NCBI GenBank assembly: GCA_947095585.1
Contig: OX352762.1
Coordinates: 12,441,969 to 12,505,968, forward strand
Direction of reading: 5' to 3'
Length of the DNA stretch: 64,000 bases
Source: Nephrocerus scutellatus
Taxonomy: Eukaryota > Arthropoda > Insecta > Diptera > Pipunculidae
Shown: in pieces, positions 56,355-64,000 of the stretch
How positions within the stretch are numbered: position 1 is the stretch's first letter
How the letters are laid out: every line of letters begins with the position of its first letter
The notes under the pieces: generated by a model
The model's input: the letters and a program-made list of their open reading frames with translations, nothing else
Told to the model about the DNA's origin: nothing
The model's database searches: none
Position numbers and translations under genes: made by a program

Positions 56355-57290
56355 CCGGGTGACTGACACGAAGTTTTATGACAGAGTGCTCAAATTTACT
56401 TTAATGACAGTTCATTAGTTTACAAGCGTACTAAGCATTTTAGTGGAAAATATTCAGAAAAAAACTTATCCGCAATGGAATTCAAGCGTAATAGTGTGAT
56501 TGCTATGTGTTTGGCTGGAAAACCACAGCTGCAGATTGTTAACCAGTTAAAACATCTGCATGTGAATAAAATGTTTGTGTATCGCACCATAAATCGTTAT
56601 AACGATACTGGCAGCATTTCAAAACGCCATCGTGGTGGACCGAAACGCACTGTAACCTCGCCGGATATCATTCGGAAGGTGAAGGCTCGGAATCCGCGCC
56701 GTAGCGACAAAAAATGGCTCGCCAGGCGAACATTTCGCTCGAACGGATGCAGCACATATTGAAAGATCATCTTGGACTAAAGGCCTCAAAATTCCAAAAA
56801 ACGCATGGTCTCACCGATGCTCAAAAAAAAGTTTGAGGGGAAAGAGCAAAGGAGTTGTTACGCTTGCACGAAAGTGGCGATTTGCCGAATTTGGTTTTCT
56901 CCGATGAGTCACCGTTCGTTATTGAGCAATATGTGTACAAGCAAAACGACCGGATTAACTTGCCCGGCCGTTCTACAGAAAATTTGGACCAACGGATTGC
57001 CACTCGAATCCAAGCGCCGCTGATGTTCAAATTTATCGGGATCATGTGTTGGAGGGAGCGTTAAAGCCTTGGGCATAAAAACCGCAGAGCCACTTTCGTG
57101 CTGCATGCAATAGCTTTTTCGACCGTTTGAAGGCCATAATCGCGGCTAAGGGTGGCCAAATCGAAAACTGCTAATGCAATTCGAAAATTTAAATATTTGT
57201 GAAAAATTTTTACTTTGATTCAATAAAGTTCATCAAAAAATAAAAATTCTGTGGCGTTTTGTTTGGGTAACATTCGTGTCAGTCACCCTG
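56355..57290 (+). pseudogene. DD37D (maT-like) mariner copy with internal deletion
   Basis: 936 bp. The ends C(C)GGGTGACTGACACGAA and its reverse complement TTCGTGTCAGTCACCCTG are both preserved and flanked by TA at 56353-56354 and 57291-57292. The N-terminal frame (56475-56762) keeps the HTH stretch, including the Y-R-T-I-N-R-Y segment missing in the 50.1 kb copy. F-S-D-E-S-P-F follows at about 56.9 kb. The region that should hold the second and third Asp is deleted: sequence jumps near 57.08 kb to the C-terminal F-D-R-L-K-A-I-I-A-A-K-G-G. Inactive, but with good ends. Confidence 0.87.
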
Positions 57291-57299
57291 TAGTCTGCT

Positions 57300-59125
57300 T
57301 ACAACTGGGTCTGACCGCAGGTCTGTAACGACCAAATTGGTGTCAGGGATAATACGAGCTTTTCAACTCTGAACTATATGACACCAACTCGACCGGAATT
57401 GCGCCAGTGTTGTTCGGGTTTCCCTGGGCAGGGACATTTCGCTATCATTTATGGGAGTAGGGTGTGTACCAAGGACCCTATTAACCTTGCCTCAAGAGAC
57501 TTCTGCAGAGACTGTTTCATAGTGTATACTATTTGAGGCTGAATGGACAGTTGTGGGATTCCAGGTGGCCGGTATGACTGGGTTTATGAAGTCTCTGTAC
57601 GTCCTGTTTTACTGACGCATGCAGCATAGAGGCATCTCACTATCTGGCAGGTTGACCAATCAATATACAATTGATTTAGGAGCTCCCAGTTAACATTTTT
57701 GAAGTGCTCGTGTAGTCTTTTAGGATTAGGCTCCACAAGGGCTGGGGTAATTGAAAATTTGACTATGAGCGTGGTCGGAGAGTCCTAATGGAGCAGATAC
57801 ATCGATTAAATATTTTTCTGGCAATAGATCTAAAAGGTGAAGTGTTTGAATTGATTGATAGTATTGGGATACCTAGTAGGCTTATCGAGGGTTATAAATA
57901 AATTTGTATAAATTTAATTTAAAATTTAACTATTGCTATTTGTTAATTAAAGTTGTAGTTTGTGGATTAACGATTTCGTAACAACATTATCGATGTCATT
58001 AATTTTGAAACACGACATCATTGAAATGTTCTGCACCGAAACGCCTGCACGAGTGAATGCAGGCAAATTACGCACTCGATATTGGTCCTTAAGTTGTCTT
58101 AAGTTTCTGGCATATTAGCATATACCTTGCACTTGACATAACAACCGAACTTGGACTACAATTGCTTGGACAACTGTGTGGCATGTGACGCCGTCTTGTT
58201 GAAACTAACCTAAATTAAACTAAATTGGATTAGCCAAACGAACAAACGCTTTTTCCTGAGTGGTACTTACAAAAATGTGGACAATAGAATAGAAAGCAAT
58301 GTTAAGTTGAACTTTGGAGAAAAAGAAAACCATTAAATACTGAGAGAAAACAATGAGTAATTGTTTTCATTTCATTTTTTTTTTGGTCAACTGCTTACTG
58401 GCTCTCTGCAACCATTCGTACTTCAATAAAACAGTCAACATAACTTAGAAAACGCAAGCGATTCCACAAGGACACACGGAATTAAAACGCCAAAACTTAG
58501 CATAAAGCTCGCACGTAGGTATGTGCTAAAATAAAGGATAAACATCATGATTGAGGGGTGTAAAATATTAAAAGGTGTACATATGCTCGAATATAAAGGA
58601 TATAAAGAAAAACACAATAATGTATCCTTGTTAGTGTGGCGCATACAAAAGAATTTTTTGTGAGTTTGTTGGTCGATTGTTGCTCAGGTCATAGGCACAG
58701 CAGCTTTCCTCTCTCTCCATGAGCAATTTAATGGCGCTATCGTCATAGTCGACGATACACAAAGAAAACAACAAAACATAAGTCCTCACATGAGTCTTTG
58801 TGTTGTTCTTTTATCGTATAGATGTAAACAGAAGTGAATTTGCTTCGTTTGGAACGACCGACCTTCACAACATTCTCTACATGCGATTGTCCTACACAAT
58901 GTTCAACGCCTCTTCCCGTTCATATCAAACTACACCTTTTCACATTTTGAGAGTCCTTTTTCGAATTTTCTTTACTCCTTTATAGTTTCGGGACGACTTT
59001 AGGCTTTCAATCATCGTATGTAGATGTAAAGGGTAGGAGGCATTTTTAAACGTTTGTTTTTAAAAACGCTATGAAATGAGTATACATCAATATTTTTTGG
59101 ATTTTTTTTAATTGTGAAGGTTGGA
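57300..59125. other. No gene recognised; 57.3-57.8 kb more GC-rich and unexplained
   Basis: 57300-57800 is richer in G and C and resembles decayed coding or transposon sequence, but no protein signature was recognised in any frame. The rest is AT-rich DNA without features. Confidence 0.35.
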
Positions 59126-59345
59126 GTCTCCGATTTAGGAATGAAAAAAACCACCCATAAAAATTTTTCATATAAATTCTCTAATTGGACATACAAATGT
59201 GTGTAAAGTTTGAACCGGGTTAATTTGGTAAAAATTAATATTAGATCCCCTTCACTTCAAATTTTTTTCAAAAACTGTTGCCACCGGAAATACACCAGTG
59301 TAAAAACATTTGTATGGGATCCTCTGACCTTCGGGTCGGGGCCCT
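59126..59345 (+). repeat. Units of the 120-bp family
   Basis: The AACCGGGTTAATTTGGTAAA and AGATCCCCTTCACTTC stretches match the array start at 19.88-19.93 kb almost word for word, followed by TTTGTATGGGATCCTC and a GGCCC-rich part. Confidence 0.65.
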
Positions 59346-59409
59346 ACGGAGCCCCGGCTTTTGGGTATTCGTTAACCAGGCAATTCGCCGGATCGACTTA
59401 GTATCTAAT

Positions 59410-60500
59410 ATCTGAATCTTCTTTTAAGTGCATACAGCAAAGTTGTTAATAAAATAAAACAACTTTACAAAGTTTTCAAGAACTTTTTCGATGGATACGG
59501 TGCCTATCTCGCGAATAACAGTCGCAATGTTATGTTTTAAAGCAGAAATTGCCTCTGGATTATCCGCATAACATCTATCCTAAAGGGCATCCGATAGAAA
59601 AAAGTCTATCGGCTTCAAATCGCAGCTCCGGCCAGTCCAATTGACATCTCTAAAACGGCTGAACGGTTGCTAAGTTTGGCGCGCAAGAGATCGATTGTCA
59701 GTCGGCTTGTATGGCATGTGGCGCCATATTGTTGAAAACGAATGTCGTCCACATTCATGACGTCAATTTGAGGCCATAAAAAGTTGGTTAGCTGGCTCTG
59801 TAATGGTCGCGTTTCCAGCAGCGTTTTCTAAGAAAAATGGGCCACCACTCCAAACAAAACTGTCGCTATTGGTGGATGCATTGGCTTCTCTACGATCACG
59901 TGTGGCTGTTTCGAACACCAAATCTGGCAGTTCTGCTTGTTTACATATCCCCCGAGATGAAAAGGCACTTCGTCTGAAAAGATGATTTTCGACCAAAATC
60001 GACGTCGTTATCAAGCGGGGATATGGCCCACACAGAGAACTGATATCGAAGGGAATGGTCATTTGCTTTCAACTCCTGAGTCATCTGGACCTAGTAGGCG
60101 AACAATCCGAAGTCTTTGTGCAGTATTTTGCTCAGGCTGGTGCGACTAACGACCAGTTGATGCGATGGGAGTCAAGTTGAGGTCGATGGATTCTGTCCCA
60201 CACTATGGATCACTGATATTGAAGCGGATGGTAATTTGCTTTCAACTCCTGACTCATCTGGACGAACGATCCTAGGTCTTTGTGCAGTATTCTGCTCAAG
60301 CTGGTGCGACTAACGACCAGTTGCTGCGATCGGCGTCAAGTTGAGGTCGATGGATTCTGTCCGCATTTTTTTCTGTTATCCAATATAGCAAGATTTTCTC
60401 ATGAACTTTCTTCACCAATTTCACTACAGAGGCTTCGCTTGGCGCTCTTTCACGATCAATATTTCTTTTCAAAATTAGCACGGTGAAAATTAGCAAACGT
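59410..60500 (-). pseudogene. Second, heavily decayed rosa-like mariner transposase
   Basis: Minus strand: an N-terminal HTH-like stretch (R-N-I-D-R-E-R-A-P-S near 60.44 kb), then P-F-F-L-E-N-A-A-G-N-A (about 59.8-59.83 kb). R-S-C-D-L-K-P-I-D-F-F-L lies near 59.6 kb. Similarity to the 36 kb copy covers the middle and end. A segment of about 165 bp is tandemly duplicated (60038-60205 and 60206-60371, both with CAACTCCTGA, CGACTAACGACCAGTTG and GAGGTCGATGGATTCTGTCC). Terminal repeats were not identified. Confidence 0.65.
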
Positions 60501-60559
60501 GATTGTTTCGTGCCGCGAAAACATTAGACTGACGAGCTGTCAAAATTTCAAGCAAATCG

Positions 60560-61550
60560 TTAAAAAAAAAATTGTCATAGCCTATGATTGAAAAACAAAC
60601 CATTAGATTGCCCACCCTACTATATTTGTAACGAGCACTGCAGAACTCACGAATACGATACGCGATACAAATTAAATCTCGATGGTTTGTTTTGAAGAAA
60701 GGAAAGCTAAATGTACCCAAAAGCGGAACAAAGCTGTTCAAGAATTTAACTGAAATTTAAAAAGAAATTCGAAGATATATATAACAAAGAAGGTAAAAAC
60801 AAAAACAAATAGAAAATGGATACATAACTACCTATTAATAATAAGTTTTATTTAAGAAACATTTTGAAATATTCAAATGTCCTTCAGAGAGCGTTAGTGT
60901 TAGTGGGCGCGAAAATACAAAGATAAATACTCCGGCAGAATACGTCGGCTAACATGAATGTAGGGGCATTACGCCGGATGAGAAATTTATAAGTTGATTA
61001 AAGCTGGAGACAAAGCTCAAGGAAGGCGTACAGTTTTTCCTATCCCCTGACGACTTTTTCTATTACATAAACTTGAGGAACGTCTCCGATTGCATTCTCC
61101 CTACCACGTTACTACATCAACAAGGTCATAGATAGATTGTGGAGCATACGGAGCACATTATTTATGTGCTGTCGTTTGATGCCTTTTCATTTAGAAGGGG
61201 CAGAATAGTCACATTTTCTTCGACAACACGACACCCTTCGAACTCAATTCATTGAGATTTAGGTAGTAGATAACTTATATCTTTATATCTATGAGATGCT
61301 CATGTATCGGGGGGTTATATCAATGCTAGTTGCTTAATACCATCTTCTATGTTTACACACTTTGTTTTTTATTGGGTTGATAAACTTACGTTTATTTTTT
61401 GAAGCTTAATGTTGGTGGTGGATGATTTATATTTTTTTATGAAACTGCAAATTAGCACAATAATCACAGTTTACAGTGATCGAAGAGCAATTTGTTTGGT
61501 GATCTTTGTATTTTTAAAAACTTTTATTTAACTTGAACATTTTTTGTCTG
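60560..61550. other. No gene recognised
   Basis: No recognisable coding or repeat content; 60.9-61.3 kb is somewhat less AT-rich, without an assignable frame. Confidence 0.35.
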
Positions 61551-61554
61551 TTTT

Positions 61555-62160
61555 TTTTCGACCACTTTGAGGTCCTTTTTAACCACCTTCCTTCCACACG
61601 ACCTGGAGAGCTGTGGCGACTGTGGAGAATGTGTGTCGTGTTTAGATGTATATATAAAATTTGTACCCGAAAAAAGAAGTGTCGCGTGTGATGGGTTAAA
61701 ATTTTTTTTCTCGAGTTCTTTGAGGTCCTTTTAACCCAACCTCCTCACAACCTACAGAGCTGAAATTTTGTAAGTTTCTAAGTCCGAACTAGCTTTTTTT
61801 ATATTCCGACTATGACACGTGTCGCATGTGGCGCGTGTGATGGGTTGACATTTTGTTTTTTTCGACTTCTTTGAGGTCCTTTTTAACCAACTCCCACACA
61901 ATCTAGAGAGCTGAAATTTTCTGAGTGTCTGGGTCCAAAATAGCATTTTTTATATTATACGCGAATGACGCGTGTCTCGTTTTGCGTGTGAAATGTGTGA
62001 TGGTTTGAAATCGCGCCATTTTCTCGTTTTTAGGTCTTTTTTAACCAACTTTTGCACGACCTAGAGGGCTGAAATTTTGTGAGTGGCTCAATGTCAGAGG
62101 CCCTTTTTGACATCCCGATTTAGACGCGTGTCGCATGCGGCGCGTGTGAAGCGTTGAAAA
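61555..62160 (+). repeat. 152-bp tandem repeat, four units
   Basis: TTTGAGGTCC-type marks at 61566, 61719, 61870 and (variant) 62027 give spacings of 153, 151 and 157 bp. Each unit has TTTTTAACCAAC, a GAGAGCTGAAATTTT-type stretch, and a CG-rich ACGCGTGTCGCATG-type stretch. Relatives lie at 33.53-33.87 kb (reversed) and 53.40-53.53 kb (reversed). Confidence 0.85.
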
Positions 62161-62867
62161 AAGAAAAATTCTTTGGAATAGTCCCGAACTCAAAAACAGA
62201 TATTTTGGCGATTATTACCAAATAATAAACGACTGAAAAGCTCCAATCTTATAGACAGAAATATCCGAAAAATTGTGGCACCTTCCCTTATTTACAACTC
62301 ATATACTCATATGTATTGAGTCATCTTCTAAAAATAGATTACATGTGCAATCATGTACTTTTACAAAAATTGGACAAACCGCACAAACCGGTCTGAGTAC
62401 ATTTTTGACCAGTACATAATGATTTAAACTTTTAGTCCGTTATATTTAAAAAAAATCTAATTAATCTTACAGCCTAAAAGTACGCAAGTGTAAGTCTGAT
62501 TCAGTACCTATTTTTTGACGACTGTTGTACATTGCGATTTATCTATGGATTTATATTCCATTATCTGTGCTACTATTAACTAATTGCCGTAACAGTACTA
62601 TATATACATAGTTGTATTAAGCATAATAGTTATTATATAAAGACTAGTGAAGCTGCAGCCCCTAGTTTTTGTGATTCAATTTAATGTCAACTGTCAACAA
62701 TTAAAATATTTCTCAATTTTAGTTAAAAATGTTGCTCCCATTATGGTTTGTGTCTCTGTTAAAAGCTCCCATTATGATTTGTGTCTCTTATGAAAGCTTT
62801 TGGCGTCAGGGACATAGCCAATTAATATTTAGATGATGATCTTATAATCTTCTATTAATCTTTCTAT
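62161..62867. other. No gene recognised
   Basis: AT-rich DNA. GCTCCCATTATG(A/G)TTTGTGTCTC occurs twice in a row at about 62.74 and 62.77 kb; otherwise featureless. Confidence 0.4.
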
Positions 62868-63030
62868 GTGGGCGCCATGGCTCAGTGGAAATGAGCATGG
62901 CTACTGAGCAGGGGGTTCGTGGTTTGAATCCCAGTAACACCAAAAGTATTTTTTACGGTGTCCCACCTCTCGCGAATGGGTGATAAACGTTCCGAGAGTA
63001 TTAACTTCTCAATTCGCCGTTCGGATCCCG
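62868..63030 (+). repeat. tRNA-derived SINE copy, 3'-truncated
   Basis: The head GGGCGCCATGGCTCAGTGG (box A) and GGTTTGAATCCC (box B, one change) are followed by AACACCAAAAGTATTTTT and TCTCAATTCGCCGTTCGG as in the 10551 SINE. The match ends near 63.03 kb, where unrelated sequence begins. Confidence 0.82.
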
Positions 63031-63600
63031 GATTCGGATCGGATACCAGCCAATACTTATGTTGGTCGGCCCTGACTAAGCTAACATCCAAGGAGATCAA
63101 CCTTATCTGTGGGTATAGCCAACTCACGTAGTACCAACGCGATCTTGGTGAGATCTGACTCAGTTCGTTCAGTATAAGTGCCTGGGCGTAGGTTCTCTAC
63201 AGCCTTGGCAGCACATCGTCCGGAACCTCGAACCCAATCATTTGTCACTAGGATACGGTGCTATCCTAGGCCGCCCAGAATAGAAACTATCCCAGGCACA
63301 TTACAGACCTATGTACGATAGGCCACTGAATACGAAGACAGTCCCCTGCTAGACATTCTAAGAACCAGTAGCCCATTCAGGGTCGCAAAGTACGGAGACA
63401 TTGCCCACAATGAGCATACTCTAGGTACACGCGGCTCATTCATATTTTCTTTGGTAGAGCCCCGCACCCTAACCATGTATAGGTTAAGATGCAGTTGGAC
63501 CACCCACGGGGATGAGAGAAGGGACCGTGAAAAGGCATTTTGGTGTTTTCTTGGATTCGAACTAACAAACTAACCACTTAAGTCACATGTATAAACTTCC
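63031..63600. other. Unassigned GC-richer repeat-like DNA
   Basis: This part has balanced base composition, unlike its flanks, and follows directly on the truncated SINE. No frame carries a recognisable protein motif. It may be the rest of a composite repeat. Confidence 0.35.
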
Positions 63601-63617
63601 CATAATCATTGTATATA

Positions 63618-63732
63618 AAGGGTGTTTTTTTGGGAGGTTTGTTTTTCCGATAGATGTCGTTTTATTTTATGACAGTTGTTTTGACAGCTCAAAGTGGCAT
63701 TTCTACTCAGTATTGTTTGGCAAATCATTATG

Positions 63733-63764
<32 letters not shown>

Positions 63765-63927
63765 ACATTTGTGAAAAATAGTCGTGGTAGCCATATGCCA
63801 GAAATTGTGTTTAAATGTTAAATGCCAAAAAATTATCTACCAAATAAAAAAAAATTTTGGTCATTTCATAATTTTATATGTGTTTTATTCAAAAAAAAAA
63901 TCGGCAACCTCTTAAAAAAACACCCGT
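63618..63927. mobile_element. 310-bp TA-flanked MITE, mariner-type
   Basis: The terminal inverted repeats are AAGGGTGTTTTTTTGGGAGG on the left and, reading the right end in reverse complement, ACGGGTGTTTTTTTAAGAGG. Both sides are flanked by TA (63616-63617 and 63928-63929). It contains an A-run of about 28 (63733-63760) and no coding frame. Confidence 0.75.
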
Positions 63928-64000
63928 TAGATATAACGTGTATAAATGGCTACCACGACTATTTTTCACAAATGTCATTTTTTTTTTTTTTTTTTTTTTT
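63733..64000. repeat. Inverted repeat at the window end, 34-bp core plus A/T runs
   Basis: 63761-63794 (AATGACATTTGTG through CGTGGTAGCCAT) is exactly complementary to 63946-63979, preceded by an A-run and followed by a T-run that reaches the window end. The spacer is 151 bp and contains the right end of the MITE. Confidence 0.88.

Overview
The window looks like a piece of a higher-fly (schizophoran dipteran) chromosome, possibly a tephritid. This is inferred from three multi-exon genes with fly-type proteins and short GT/AG introns, from the AT-rich intergenic DNA, and from the transposon mix: RTE-like, Jockey-like and RNase H-bearing non-LTR elements, tRNA-derived SINEs, DD37D (maT-like) and DD41D (rosa-like) mariners, and a Helitron remnant. 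The species cannot be settled from the sequence alone.

Only three host protein-coding genes could be supported. (1) 6.05-12.42 kb, plus strand, six exons: an HPS4-type protein, the BLOC-3 subunit that with HPS1 activates Rab32/38 in lysosome-related organelle biogenesis. Its last intron is swollen by a Jockey-like element, SINEs and a foldback element. (2) 16.44-21.12 kb, minus strand, seven recognised exons: a leucine-rich-repeat, single-pass membrane protein of the singed wings 2 / halfway type, convergent with HPS4. (3) 29.90-39.74 kb, minus strand, five exons: bin3, the fly MePCE (7SK snRNA 5'-gamma-phosphate methyltransferase), with long low-complexity stretches, an RTE-like element in intron 3 and a rosa-like mariner plus SINE in intron 1. 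The three genes do not form a pathway; they are neighbours.

The rest is repeat-rich. 2.4-5.2 kb holds opposed non-LTR fragments. 14.2-15.8 kb is a 5' RTE-like fragment carrying a nested short element. 21-29 kb holds duplicated non-coding DNA, an RNase H fragment, two 5S-rRNA-like stretches, a Helitron helicase fragment beside a tandem array, and three abutting non-LTR fragments. 40-49 kb has more non-LTR fragments, a 122-bp tandem array and a 300-bp repeat. 49.4-64 kb has a small hairpin element, two maT-like mariners, a decayed rosa-like mariner, a 152-bp tandem array, a SINE and a MITE that runs into a hairpin at the window edge. No host gene was recognised in 1-6 kb or 40-64 kb.

I found no convincing new cellular system. 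The most informative material is transposon history: insertions datable by target-site duplications, a short element that shares its 3' tail with a LINE, a SINE/LINE head-to-head junction, a foldback element built of short iterated motifs, and several minisatellite families that recur across the window in both orientations.
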